Below, piece by piece: positions 1 through 8,507 of a stretch of 64,000 bases of DNA. Positions within the stretch are counted from its first letter, which is position 1. Each line of letters opens with the position of its first letter. The stretch is from assembly GCF_014855495.1 (NCBI RefSeq), contig NZ_JACYFJ010000001.1, positions 930,001 to 994,000 of the forward strand, read 5' to 3'. This DNA comes from Euzebyella saccharophila. GTDB taxonomy: Bacteria; Bacteroidota; Bacteroidia; Flavobacteriales; Flavobacteriaceae. The translations under genes and the position numbers were made by a program. A model generated the notes under the pieces. It was not told where the DNA came from and searched no databases. It saw nothing but the letters and a program-made list of their open reading frames with translations.

Positions 1-439
1 AGGCATTGGTAAAACTTACCTTTTTATCGGTATCCTTGGCCTTGTCCGCCAAATAAAGCAGAACAGCAGTAATAATCAGCATAAAGCCTACAAAGCGAAT
101 ATTTCCGCCAAAAAAGGTTTCCAGTTGTTCTTCGAAGAACAGACCTACAAACACTGCGGGAATCATCGAAATAATGATTTTTAAAGAAAACTGGGTTTCC
201 TCGTTCCACTTAAAGCTTAACAAACCAGAAATAATTTCCCAAACATCCTTTCTAAAAACCACTAGGGTACTTAGGGCGGTGGCAAAGTGTAAAATGACGG
301 TAAACAACAAACTTTCTTCGGGAACGGAGTTGTCTCCTAAAATGGCCTTTCCCAATTCTAAATGTCCGCTTGATGATACAGGTAAAAATTCGGTCAATCC
401 TTGAATGATACCGAGAATGATGGCGTCTAAAGTATCCAA
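1..439 (-). CDS. uppP: Undecaprenyl-diphosphatase (partial, N-terminal part)
   Basis: Integral membrane phosphatase that recycles undecaprenyl pyrophosphate to the monophosphate carrier used for peptidoglycan and other envelope glycans. Reading leftwards from a TTG start at 439, the frame gives DTLDAIILGIIQGLTEFLPVS followed by SSGHLELG. This is the family's N-terminal signature with the catalytic Glu (GLTEFLP) and the SSGH motif. Several hydrophobic segments follow, and the frame stays open to position 1, so the C-terminal half is outside the window. No ATG is available near this start. It begins 4 nt after the stop of the DUF3098 gene, so the two are probably co-transcribed and translationally coupled. 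The preserved N-terminus makes identification firm. Confidence 0.93.
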   Translation of the reverse strand, partial: MDTLDAIILGIIQGLTEFLPVSSSGHLELGKAILGDNSVPEESLLFTVILHFATALSTLVVFRKDVWEIISGLLSFKWNEETQFSLKIIISMIPAVFVGLFFEEQLETFFGGNIRFVGFMLIITAVLLYLADKAKDTDKKVSFTNA

Positions 440-442
440 AGT

Positions 443-709
443 TTATTTCTTCTTGTGCGGATTCAACAATATGGCGTAGATTTCAATGCCTAGGCCAATC
501 AATACTAGAGTGGGTGCCAACCGTATTCTTCTAAAGCTATAAATGGCTTCATTAAAAACGTTTGGGTCATCGCTACCACCGCCGCTCATTAAAATGAACC
601 CCAATGTTATAAAGGCCAGGCCAATAAACATAAAGGTGTAGTTTTTCTTTTGGAAGATAAATTCTCGCTTGGGCGGTTGATTGGTAGGTTTTTGCTGTTT
701 TTTTCCCAT
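443..709 (-). CDS. DUF3098 family small membrane protein
   Basis: An 88-residue protein with a basic, Gln/Pro-rich N-terminus (residues 1-25) and two transmembrane segments (about 27-43 and 66-82). Between them is a short polar loop with SGGGSDDPNVFN. This matches the DUF3098 family, a Bacteroidota protein of unknown function encoded between ftsX and uppP. The conserved placement suggests a role near cell division or envelope synthesis, but that is inference from context only. It lies 73 nt downstream of ftsX on the same strand and 3 nt upstream of the uppP start, so the three probably form one transcript. Confidence 0.8.
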   Translation of the reverse strand: MGKKQQKPTNQPPKREFIFQKKNYTFMFIGLAFITLGFILMSGGGSDDPNVFNEAIYSFRRIRLAPTLVLIGLGIEIYAILLNPHKKK

Positions 710-782
710 GCTGCAAATTTAGCGAAAAAGTAATTGCTTGAAATTTTTTATGAACTTCTTGACAGTGATTATGAAAGAGCTT

Positions 783-1661
783 CTAATAATAGAGGTCGTC
801 CGTACGTAGGTTCAAGAAACGTTGGGTTGCAAAAAAGGTACATATCAAGGAAATAAGCATACCTATTAGGAATAGTGCACCAAAAAGGATACCCAAGGTT
901 TTTAGGTCTTCAATTAGCGCGAGCTCTGGAAAATTCTGGTCCAAATAATACAGCAACCCCGCCAAAACCGCAGTTGCCAATAAAGCCCCAAGCATGCCGA
1001 GTTTTACGTTGGTCCATATAAAAGGCCTTCGGATAAACATTTTGGTAGCCCCAACCATTTGCATGGTTTTTATGATAAAACGTTTGGAGTAAATGGAAAG
1101 CCTAATGGAGCTATTGATCAACAAAAAGGCAATGAAGGTAAAAATACCACTGGCAATTAAAATCCAAAGGCTAATTTTTTTCACGTTTTCAGTGAGTAAT
1201 CCCACCAAAGGTTTGTCATAACTCACTTCGGAAACATAACTTTTTTCCGAAAGGTTTTTGGCAATCTGTTCAATTTGTTCGGGAGTCACAAAATCGGCCT
1301 TCAACTGCACGTCAATGGAATTTTTTAATGGGTTGTACCCTAAAAAATCCTGAAAATCCTCACCAATCTCTTCACTGTGCTGTTCGGCGGCCTCTTCTTT
1401 TGAGACATAAATGGCGGCCTTGGTGTGTTCTGCTTGTAAGAGGTTCTTTTGCAACTGATCAACTTCAGATTCTTTGGCTTCGTCCTTTAAAAAAACCGAA
1501 ATGGTAATCTGCTCCTTAAAGTGATCGGCCATTTTTTTGGTGTTAAGCACCAAAAGCCCCAAAATACCTAGTAAAAACAGTACAAGACCAATACTTAACG
1601 CCACCGAAAAGTAAGACGAAATAAGCTTCTGTTTTTGATACTGTTCAAATGATTTTCCCAT
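783..1661 (-). CDS. ftsX: Cell division protein FtsX
   Basis: Permease-like partner of the FtsE ATPase; the FtsEX complex couples the division ring to peptidoglycan hydrolase activation at the septum. The 292-residue protein has the family layout: a cytoplasmic N-terminus, a first membrane segment (about 20-42), a periplasmic domain (about 45-165) with the ECD-type KEEAAEQ...LGYNPLKNSIDV region, then three C-terminal segments (about 165-187, 215-238, 258-280). The C-terminal block carries the FtsX-domain motif KTMQMVGATKMFIRRPF. Length is normal. ftsE is not adjacent. It is divergent from leuS across about 80 nt and heads the DUF3098-uppP run. Confidence 0.93.
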   Translation of the reverse strand: MGKSFEQYQKQKLISSYFSVALSIGLVLFLLGILGLLVLNTKKMADHFKEQITISVFLKDEAKESEVDQLQKNLLQAEHTKAAIYVSKEEAAEQHSEEIGEDFQDFLGYNPLKNSIDVQLKADFVTPEQIEQIAKNLSEKSYVSEVSYDKPLVGLLTENVKKISLWILIASGIFTFIAFLLINSSIRLSIYSKRFIIKTMQMVGATKMFIRRPFIWTNVKLGMLGALLATAVLAGLLYYLDQNFPELALIEDLKTLGILFGALFLIGMLISLICTFFATQRFLNLRTDDLYY

Positions 1662-1707
1662 ATGCTCCTCTACGGCCGTAAATTTAGGAAAGTAAATTGA
1701 ATAAACT

Positions 1708-1715
1708 TATTTTTG
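1708..1715 (+). promoter_or_regulatory. Candidate Bacteroidota -7 box (TATTTTTG) for leuS
   Basis: Matches TAnnTTTG, the known -7 element of the Bacteroidota primary sigma factor, 27 nt before the leuS start. A convincing -33 TTG at the usual spacing is not seen, so this is a candidate only. Confidence 0.4.
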
Positions 1716-1742
1716 CCGCACACAGAAAATTAAAGAACACCC

Positions 1743-4742
1743 ATGCAGTACGATTTTAATAACATAGAGAAAAAATGGCAAGAATATTGGGCCAAAAACC
1801 AAACGTTCAAGGCCAAGAACGATTCTGAAAAGGAGAAATTCTATGTGTTGGATATGTTTCCTTATCCTTCTGGTGCAGGACTGCATGTGGGTCACCCATT
1901 AGGCTATATCGCCAGTGATATCTATGCGCGTTACAAGCGCCATAAGGGTTTTAACGTGTTGCACCCTATGGGCTATGATTCGTTCGGACTTCCTGCGGAG
2001 CAATACGCCATTCAAACGGGGCAGCACCCGGCAGATACCACTCGTGTGAATATAGAAGGAGGAGTGGATAAGGAAGGGAAGAAAATTGAAGGCTACCGAA
2101 AGCAGTTAGATCGCATGGGCTTCTCTTTTGATTGGAGCCGAGAGGTGCGTACCTCGAACCCTAATTATTATAAATGGACGCAGTGGATTTTCATTCAGCT
2201 ATTCAATTCTTGGTACAATACCGATGCCGATAAGGCCGAGGATATTGCCGATTTGATCACTGCTTTTGAAAAGAACGGAAACGCCAATATCAAAGCTGTT
2301 TGTGATGAGGATACCCCTTCGTTTACCGCCGAGGATTGGAAAGCCTTTTCCGAAAAGGAAAAACAAGAGGTTTTACTAAATTATCGCTTGACCTATTTGG
2401 CGGAAAGTGAAGTGAACTGGTGTCCCGCCTTAGGAACCGTTTTGGCGAACGATGAAATCGTAAACGGCGTATCGGAGCGTGGCGGCCACCCAGTGGTGCG
2501 TAAAAAAATGACACAATGGAGCATGCGCATTACGGCCTATGCGCAGCGTTTGTTAGACGGACTGCAAAAAGTAGATTGGCCACAGCCTTTAAAAGATTCA
2601 CAGACTAACTGGATCGGGCGCAGTGTTGGGGCCGCCGTTGACTTTAACTTAAAAGATTTTGAGGATACTATATCCGTGTTCACTACGCGACCCGATACCA
2701 TTTTCGGGGTGAGCTTTATGACCCTTGCACCTGAGCATGAATTGGTGGGGAAAATCACCACTCCGGAGCAAAAAGAAGCTGTGGAGGCTTACATAGAAGC
2801 CACTGCCAAGAGAAGCGAACGCGAGCGAATGGCAGATGTAAAGACCATTTCTGGGGTGTTTACCGGGGCCTATGCGGAGCATCCTTTTACGAAAGAACCG
2901 ATTCCGGTTTGGATTGGGGACTATGTTTTGGCGGGTTACGGAACCGGTGCCGTGATGGCGGTGCCTTGTGGCGACCAACGTGATTATGATTTTGCCAAGC
3001 ATTTTAATATTGACATTCCCAATATATTTGAGGGGGTTGATATTTCTGAGGAAGCTTTTGCCGATAAAGAGAATACGGTTATTGCCAATTCTGATTTCCT
3101 AAACGGATTACCCTATAAAGAGGCAACCAAAAAAGTGATTGCGGAATTGGAGAAATTAGGCCAGGGAGAAGGAAAGGTCAACTACCGCCTTCGTGATGCC
3201 GTTTTTAGCCGTCAGCGTTACTGGGGAGAGCCTTTTCCAGTGTATTATGATGCCGATGGCTTGCCACACATGATTGAAGAGGAACATTTGCCCATTACCT
3301 TACCAGAGGTAGATAAATACCTGCCAACGGAAACGGGCGAACCACCTTTAGGTAACGCTACCGAGTGGGCTTGGGATACGGTTGCCAAAAAAGTAGTTGA
3401 AAATAGCAAGATTGACAATAAAACAGTCTTCGCCTTGGATTTGAATACCATGCCCGGTTGGGCAGGGAGCTCGCAGTACTTTAACAGGTATATGGATCCA
3501 AAGAATGAGCAAGAGATCTTCTCCCAAGAGGCCATTAATTACTGGCAAGATGTGGACTTGTACATTGGGGGTAGCGAGCACGCTACCGGCCATTTGTTGT
3601 ACAGCCGTTTTTGGCAGAAGTTTATGTTCGATAAGGGCTTGGTACCCAAAGATGAGTTTGCTAAAAAACTCATCAACCAAGGGATGATTACGGGGACCAG
3701 TGCTTTTGTTTATAGGTGGAGTCAGAATTATTTAGAAAAAGTAATTTTTCTCTCCCATGGTTTTATTTCAAAAGTGGTAGACGCTAGGGGATTTGTGAAT
3801 GACTATTCTAAGCCATTAGAAAATCTAATTAGTTCATTGACTTCAAAACCTGGCGGTAGAGTTATCTCAGAGGCTAATTGGAAAAATTTTATGCCATTAC
3901 ATGCAGATGTGTCTTTGGTTAACTCTTCAGATGAGTTGGATGTAGAAGGCTTTAAAAATTGGAGACCAGAATTCAAGGATGCCATTTTTATTGGGGATAA
4001 TGGTGAGATTATCGAAGGTGATAACGATAAATACATCGTAGGCCGCGAAGTAGAAAAAATGTCCAAGTCCAAATACAACGTGGTCAACCCAGATGCGATT
4101 TGTGAAGAGTTTGGGGCAGACAGCCTTCGTTTGTATGAAATGTTCTTGGGCCCGTTGGAGCAATCCAAACCTTGGAACACCGCCGGTATTACCGGTGTAC
4201 ACAGCTTCTTGAAAAAATTGTGGCGTTTGTACCATGGTGGTGCCGATGGGGCTTTTGAGGTAAGCGATGAAGAGCCAAACAAAGACTCTTGGAAAACCCT
4301 TCATAAGACCATTAAAAAAGTAGAGGAAGATATTGAGAACTTTAGTTTCAATACTTCGGTTTCTACCTTTATGATAGCCGTAAATGAGCTATCATCTCAG
4401 AAATGTGCGAGTCGTAAAATTCTAGAACCCTTGATTATTCTGGTATCGCCCTATGCCCCGCATATTGCTGAGGAGCTTTGGGAAAAACTGGGACATGACG
4501 AATCCATTTCTGAGGCGCCTTTTCCAAAATTTGAGGAGAAATATTTAGTAGAAAGCAGCAAGGAGTATCCAATTTCCTTTAACGGGAAAATGCGCTTTAA
4601 GTTGGAACTTCCGTTAGACCTGTCCAAAGATGAAATCGAGTCCACCGTAATGGCCCACGAAAAGACCCAGCAGCAGTTGCAGGGTAGAACGCCCAAAAAA
4701 GTGATTGTTGTTCCCGGTAAAATTGTGAACATCGTCGGATAA
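1743..4742 (+). CDS. leuS: Leucyl-tRNA synthetase
   Basis: Charges tRNA-Leu with leucine in the cytoplasm. The 999-residue protein is longer than the ~860 residues of E. coli LeuRS. The HIGH-type motif is HVGH at residues 48-51, preceded by PYPSGAGL. The CP1 editing domain spans roughly 270-470 and contains the threonine-rich TTRPDTIFG motif. KMSKS is at 772-776, followed by the anticodon-binding domain. Two regions make it long: a Bacteroidota-type insert near residues 160-215, and an extra ~40 residues between FVYR (655-658) and PLHADV, ahead of KMSKS. The second insert has more AT-rich codons than the rest of the gene (about 3,720-3,880). A terminator follows the gene. Confidence 0.97.
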   Translation: MQYDFNNIEKKWQEYWAKNQTFKAKNDSEKEKFYVLDMFPYPSGAGLHVGHPLGYIASDIYARYKRHKGFNVLHPMGYDSFGLPAEQYAIQTGQHPADTTRVNIEGGVDKEGKKIEGYRKQLDRMGFSFDWSREVRTSNPNYYKWTQWIFIQLFNSWYNTDADKAEDIADLITAFEKNGNANIKAVCDEDTPSFTAEDWKAFSEKEKQEVLLNYRLTYLAESEVNWCPALGTVLANDEIVNGVSERGGHPVVRKKMTQWSMRITAYAQRLLDGLQKVDWPQPLKDSQTNWIGRSVGAAVDFNLKDFEDTISVFTTRPDTIFGVSFMTLAPEHELVGKITTPEQKEAVEAYIEATAKRSERERMADVKTISGVFTGAYAEHPFTKEPIPVWIGDYVLAGYGTGAVMAVPCGDQRDYDFAKHFNIDIPNIFEGVDISEEAFADKENTVIANSDFLNGLPYKEATKKVIAELEKLGQGEGKVNYRLRDAVFSRQRYWGEPFPVYYDADGLPHMIEEEHLPITLPEVDKYLPTETGEPPLGNATEWAWDTVAKKVVENSKIDNKTVFALDLNTMPGWAGSSQYFNRYMDPKNEQEIFSQEAINYWQDVDLYIGGSEHATGHLLYSRFWQKFMFDKGLVPKDEFAKKLINQGMITGTSAFVYRWSQNYLEKVIFLSHGFISKVVDARGFVNDYSKPLENLISSLTSKPGGRVISEANWKNFMPLHADVSLVNSSDELDVEGFKNWRPEFKDAIFIGDNGEIIEGDNDKYIVGREVEKMSKSKYNVVNPDAICEEFGADSLRLYEMFLGPLEQSKPWNTAGITGVHSFLKKLWRLYHGGADGAFEVSDEEPNKDSWKTLHKTIKKVEEDIENFSFNTSVSTFMIAVNELSSQKCASRKILEPLIILVSPYAPHIAEELWEKLGHDESISEAPFPKFEEKYLVESSKEYPISFNGKMRFKLELPLDLSKDEIESTVMAHEKTQQQLQGRTPKKVIVVPGKIVNIVG

Positions 4743-4790
4743 GGATTATTCCCTAGGATTGTACATCCTGAAAAAATCAATTGAATAATT

Positions 4791-4820
4791 AACACCCCTC
4801 CAATTTGAGGGGTGTTTTGT
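4791..4820 (+). terminator. Rho-independent terminator after leuS
   Basis: A perfect 10-bp hairpin (AACACCCCTC / GAGGGGTGTT, 6-nt loop) followed by TTGTTATAA, 50 nt after the leuS stop. It separates leuS from the alanine dehydrogenase gene. Confidence 0.85.
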
Positions 4821-4926
4821 TATAAAAATGTTTTTTCTTGAACTCAAGTTATTGATTTGTAACGTTGTTCGGATTGAAAAAAAGATATTTGTAGGTAATG
4901 TATTTCAAACTCAAAATCTCAAACTC

Positions 4927-6027
4927 ATGAAAATCGGTGTTCCAAAGGAAATCAAAAACAATGAAAGTCGGGTAGGTATGACTCCCGCCGGAGTGTATGA
5001 ACTGGTTAAGAATGGCCATAGCGTACACGTACAATCTGGAGCTGGTGAGGGCAGTGGCTTTTTAGATCATGATTATAAAAAGGCCGGAGCGGTCATTTTG
5101 GACACGATTGGGCAAGTATACGGTATGAACGAGATGATCGTAAAGGTGAAGGAGCCCATTGAGGAGGAATATGAAATGGTCCAAAAGGGGCAATTGGTGT
5201 TTACCTATTTCCATTTTGCATCCAGTGAACCATTGACCAAGGCTATGATCAAAAGTGGGGCTACCTGCATCGCTTATGAAACGGTAGAAGACGAAGACGG
5301 AACGCTCCCTCTTTTAACGCCAATGTCTGAAGTAGCCGGCCGTATGGCCATTCAGCAAGGGGCAAAATATTTAGAGAAACCTGCCAAAGGACGTGGTGTA
5401 CTTTTAGGGGGTGTTCCCGGGGTGGCTCCAGGCAAGGTTTTGGTGCTTGGTGCTGGGGTTGTGGGTATTCAAGCTGCTAAAATGGCAGCAGGTTTAGGGG
5501 CTCATGTTACCATTCTTGACATTAATATGAAACGCCTCAGGTATGTAAACGATGTGATGCCCCCGCATGTGGTTACCGAGTTTTCGAACGAGTTCAACAT
5601 CAGAAAATATATCAAGACCCATGATTTGATTGTAGGCGGGGTATTGCTGAAAGGAGCTAAGGCGCCCAATCTGATAACCCGAGATATGCTAAAGGAAATG
5701 AGACCTGGTACGGTTATCGTTGATGTGGCGGTGGATCAAGGCGGATGTGTTGAAACTACCAGGCCTACCACCCATGAAGACCCTATTTATATAATCGATG
5801 ACGTACTTCATTATACGGTGGCGAATATGCCCGGAGCTGTGCCATATACCTCTACCATGGCATTGACCAACGTAACGCTTCCCTATGTGTTGAAATTGGC
5901 CAATCTGGGCTGGGAAAAAGCGTGTGAAATGGATGCCTTGTTGAAAAAAGGCTTGAATATTACGGATGGTAAGGTTGTCTATAAGGAGATTATCGAGGCT
6001 TTTGATTGGGCCGAAGCCAAAGCATAG
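4927..6027 (+). CDS. ald: Alanine dehydrogenase
   Basis: NAD-dependent enzyme interconverting L-alanine and pyruvate plus ammonia; cytoplasmic. The ATG at 4927 gives MKIGVPKEIKNNESRVGMTP, the classic N-terminus with substrate-binding Arg and Lys. An upstream in-frame ATG at 4828 would add 33 unrelated residues and overlap the terminator region, so it is rejected. Other motifs are FTYFHFAS (active-site His), VLVLGAGVVGIQAAKMA (NAD-binding GxGxxG, around residue 174), and VDVAVDQGGCVETTRPT near the C-terminus. The 366-residue length is typical (~370). It stands alone between two terminators. Confidence 0.94.
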   Translation: MKIGVPKEIKNNESRVGMTPAGVYELVKNGHSVHVQSGAGEGSGFLDHDYKKAGAVILDTIGQVYGMNEMIVKVKEPIEEEYEMVQKGQLVFTYFHFASSEPLTKAMIKSGATCIAYETVEDEDGTLPLLTPMSEVAGRMAIQQGAKYLEKPAKGRGVLLGGVPGVAPGKVLVLGAGVVGIQAAKMAAGLGAHVTILDINMKRLRYVNDVMPPHVVTEFSNEFNIRKYIKTHDLIVGGVLLKGAKAPNLITRDMLKEMRPGTVIVDVAVDQGGCVETTRPTTHEDPIYIIDDVLHYTVANMPGAVPYTSTMALTNVTLPYVLKLANLGWEKACEMDALLKKGLNITDGKVVYKEIIEAFDWAEAKA

Positions 6028-6053
6028 CACTGGTACATTTTGTCAGTAGAAAT

Positions 6054-6082
6054 AACCTCGCTTCAAAATGGCGGGGTTTTTG
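6054..6082 (+). terminator. Terminator after alanine dehydrogenase
   Basis: An 8-bp hairpin (AACCTCGC / GCGGGGTT, one G-T wobble) followed by TTTTGCC, 27 nt past the ald stop. Confidence 0.7.
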
Positions 6083-6156
6083 CCGTTTATAGCAAAAGAA
6101 TCTTGTGGTTGAAATGGGATTCTTACTATCTTTAAGACAATTAAATTAGAAGAATT

Positions 6157-6852
6157 ATGATGGGATATTATATACTTATCGGTGCAATCGCCTTGGTGAG
6201 CTGGCTGGTAAGCAGTAAATTAAAAAGTAAGTTCAAGCATTATTCAAAAGTGCATTTGCGCAATGGAATGAGTGGTGCGGAAATTGCCGAAAAAATGTTG
6301 GCAGACCATGGTATTCGGGATGTGAAGGTGATTTCAACGGCCGGGATGCTAACGGATCACTATAATCCTAAAAACAAGACCGTAAACCTTAGTGAAGGGG
6401 TCTACAGTCAGCGAAATGCCGCAGCAGCGGCCGTAGCGGCACACGAATGCGGCCACGCGGTTCAACATGCACAAGCCTACGAATGGTTGACTATGAGGTC
6501 TAAATTGGTGCCCATTGTGAGCGTCACCTCAAGTATGTCAATGTGGGTGGTTTTTGGTGGTTTAATGTTGGGTGCCGCCGCTGGGGTTGGTCTCGGGTTT
6601 TGGATTGCTATTGCCGGTTTGGTGATGATGGGATTTGCAACACTTTTCAGTTTCGTGACCCTTCCTGTGGAATATGATGCCAGTAACCGTGCACTTGCCT
6701 GGTTGAAAAATCAAAATATTGTAACCCCTGAAGAATATAAAGGTTCGGAAGACGCCTTAAAATGGGCTGCTAGAACGTATTTAGTAGCTGCTATTGGTTC
6801 TTTGGCAACCTTGGTATATTGGGGAATGCAGGTGCTTGGCGGAAGGGACTAA
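6157..6852 (+). CDS. Membrane zinc metallopeptidase (YugP-like)
   Basis: Neutral zinc metallopeptidase of the YugP-like family, predicted in the inner membrane; its substrate is unknown. The 231-residue protein has an N-terminal membrane segment (about 4-20) and the HExxH zinc motif as HECGH at residues 96-100 within AAHECGHAVQH. Two hydrophobic segments follow (about 120-142 and 145-170), then LPVEYDASNRAL, which contains the likely third zinc-ligand region. A last membrane segment lies near 212-228. The TYYP-type motif of the family is represented by DHYNPKNKTVNLSEGVY before the active site. It is monocistronic and followed by a strong bidirectional terminator. Confidence 0.88.
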   Translation: MMGYYILIGAIALVSWLVSSKLKSKFKHYSKVHLRNGMSGAEIAEKMLADHGIRDVKVISTAGMLTDHYNPKNKTVNLSEGVYSQRNAAAAAVAAHECGHAVQHAQAYEWLTMRSKLVPIVSVTSSMSMWVVFGGLMLGAAAGVGLGFWIAIAGLVMMGFATLFSFVTLPVEYDASNRALAWLKNQNIVTPEEYKGSEDALKWAARTYLVAAIGSLATLVYWGMQVLGGRD

Positions 6853-6873
6853 GCACTGTAAGAGTGGCTATAA

Positions 6874-6906
6874 AAAATGCCCCGAACCATTGGTTCGGGG
6901 CATTTT
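6874..6906. terminator. Bidirectional terminator between the Zn-peptidase and ferritin genes
   Basis: A perfect 15-bp stem (AAAATGCCCCGAACC / GGTTCGGGGCATTTT) with a 3-nt loop. A-runs and T-runs flank both sides, so it can serve the plus-strand peptidase gene and the minus-strand ferritin gene, which converge here. Confidence 0.9.
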
Positions 6907-6936
6907 CGTTTATAAGCCTTTTTTTGTTTGGATGAT

Positions 6937-7455
6937 TTAATCTATCCAATCATTAATTTTGCCATCTATTATTTGAAGACCTACGCCTTCAATGCCGGTC
7001 AATTCGATCATATCGAGAATATCACGAATGGTGTTTTCTTCTTCCACTTGTTCCAATACGAACCAATCCAAGAACTTTTCGGTGGCCAAATCACCCAATT
7101 CACGGGCTTTCATCACTATGTTGTGAATAGATTTGGTAACGCTGATTTCGTGGTCAAGGGCATTCTCAAAAATATCAACGATGGAAGAATACTCGTGTGG
7201 GATTCCACTAATTTCCGGCGAAAGGGCATTTCCACCAGCATCGATGACGAATTGAAAGATTTTCATCATGTGCTCGCGTTCTTCTTCAGCTTGCTTGTAG
7301 AAGAATTTTGCGCCAGTAAAAAATCCGTTTTGATCGCACCAAGAGGCCATGGCCAAATAGGTGGCCGAGGCGTGTGCTTCTTTTTTTATCTGATTGTTGA
7401 GCAGGTCCATACACTCGACCTTAATACTCAAACTTTGTCTAGCTATATCTTTCAT
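6937..7455 (-). CDS. ftnA: Ferritin (non-heme)
   Basis: Iron-storage protein that oxidises Fe(II) and deposits it inside a 24-subunit cage in the cytoplasm. The 172-residue, all-helical sequence keeps ferroxidase-centre ligands: E26 with Y33 in helix A (KKEAHASATY), and E59/H62 in helix B (AEEEREHM). Helix C/D residues follow in EQVEEENTIRD. Length matches bacterial FtnA (165-175). A TATCTTTG promoter-like box lies about 20 nt upstream. The gene is monocistronic and convergent with the Zn-peptidase gene. Confidence 0.95.
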   Translation of the reverse strand: MKDIARQSLSIKVECMDLLNNQIKKEAHASATYLAMASWCDQNGFFTGAKFFYKQAEEEREHMMKIFQFVIDAGGNALSPEISGIPHEYSSIVDIFENALDHEISVTKSIHNIVMKARELGDLATEKFLDWFVLEQVEEENTIRDILDMIELTGIEGVGLQIIDGKINDWID

Positions 7456-7475
7456 GGTATCTAACTTATCTTACT

Positions 7476-7483
7476 CAAAGATA
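7476..7483 (-). promoter_or_regulatory. Candidate -7 box (TATCTTTG) for ferritin
   Basis: Exact TAnnTTTG match on the minus strand, 21 nt before the ferritin ATG. No clear -33 TTG at standard spacing. Confidence 0.45.
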
Positions 7484-7574
7484 CCAAACAAACGGATACA
7501 TGGCTAATTACCAAGACAGTTTATAACTAGTTTTAGATTGATTAAAAATAAAAAGAAGGCTGAAATGGACTGAT

Positions 7575-7886
7575 TTACACCAATGCGGACAAAGAAACTT
7601 CGAACATGGAGAAGGCACCCACAAGTAATTCTTTTAGGTCGATAATTTCCAAAGTGTTCAGCACAAAGAGATGTTCTTTGTTACAGAGTGCCAAAATCTC
7701 AAAACCATGGGTGTTCAACTCTGCATCAAAATGATCTTCAATACGAATATTCGAGACTTTCTGACGTAGTGCCAACAATTGACAAAAAGATAATCGAACT
7801 ACCTTCTGACCAAAGTCTATGTAAAAACATCTTTCCTTATCCGATTGGAAAAATGTGTAGTATTTAGATGAAAAAACCGCTTCCAT
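7575..7886 (-). CDS. Small conserved-type hypothetical protein (103 aa)
   Basis: I do not recognise a family. The 103-residue product has no signal peptide or membrane segment. It is a mixed alpha/beta sequence with several aromatic residues near the N-terminus (YYTFF), an LSFCQLLALRQKV helix, and a C-terminal half rich in Leu and Phe. ATG context and composition resemble neighbouring genes, and nothing better occupies this stretch, so it is probably real. It sits alone between ferritin and the Lrp regulator, on the same strand as both. Confidence 0.6.
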   Translation of the reverse strand: MEAVFSSKYYTFFQSDKERCFYIDFGQKVVRLSFCQLLALRQKVSNIRIEDHFDAELNTHGFEILALCNKEHLFVLNTLEIIDLKELLVGAFSMFEVSLSALV

Positions 7887-7969
7887 TGGGGCAAATGTAA
7901 ATCTTATTTAGATTTAATACAAATACTTTTTGAAGCGTTTTCGTTAAAATTCTGTATGTATGGGTAGGT

Positions 7970-8440
7970 CTATATAGTAATTTGTCGGTCAATTTGCTGG
8001 GCAAGGGAAATAAAGGTTTCCGTCCTTGATACGCCTTCTATTTGTTGAATTTCTTTATTGAGTACTTGCATCAGGTGTTCATTATCGCGGCATAATACCT
8101 TAATGAGAATGGACCAATTTCCCGTGGTGTAGTGGCATTCCAGTACTTCGGGGATTTTCTCCAATTGTTTTACCGCTACGGGATTGCTCATTGCCTTGTC
8201 TAAATAAATACCGATATAAGCCATGGTAGTATATCCCATCACTTTGGGGTTTATAACGAATTTTGATCCTGACAGCAAGCCCGAAGCTTCCAACTTTCGC
8301 AACCGTTGATGGATGGCAGCACCTGAAATACCTATGTTTCTAGCGATTTCAAGAATTGGTTTTCGAGCGTCTTCCATTAGATATCTTAGTATTTTTTTGT
8401 CAATACCGTCAATCTTTACGTTTTCATTATCAGATTTCAT
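7970..8440 (-). CDS. Lrp/AsnC family transcriptional regulator
   Basis: DNA-binding regulator that usually senses amino acids. Residues 8-60 form the winged helix-turn-helix (IDGIDKKILRYL ... GISGAAIHQRLRKLEASGLL). The remainder is the RAM/effector domain with VLECHYTTGNWSILIKV, the ligand-pocket region. The ATG at 8440 (MKSDNENVK) is preferred over an in-frame ATG 45 nt upstream, because it gives the standard start and length (156 residues). It lies 67 nt downstream of the saccharopine dehydrogenase gene on the same strand. The neighbourhood suggests, but does not prove, control of lysine or amino-acid metabolism. Confidence 0.92.
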   Translation of the reverse strand: MKSDNENVKIDGIDKKILRYLMEDARKPILEIARNIGISGAAIHQRLRKLEASGLLSGSKFVINPKVMGYTTMAYIGIYLDKAMSNPVAVKQLEKIPEVLECHYTTGNWSILIKVLCRDNEHLMQVLNKEIQQIEGVSRTETFISLAQQIDRQITI

Positions 8441-8507
8441 GATTAGGATGTCAATTTGATGTTCAAAGTAACGAAAAAAGTACACATCGAAAGTTGACTT
8501 TTGTCCG

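Noticed and set aside
2323-2514. Antisense ORFs inside leuS and other large genes
   Set aside because: They are frame shadows of strongly supported genes, with no family features.
4828-4926. 33-residue N-terminal extension of alanine dehydrogenase
   Set aside because: It begins just after the leuS terminator, has no similarity to the family, and the canonical MKIGVPKE start follows at 4927.
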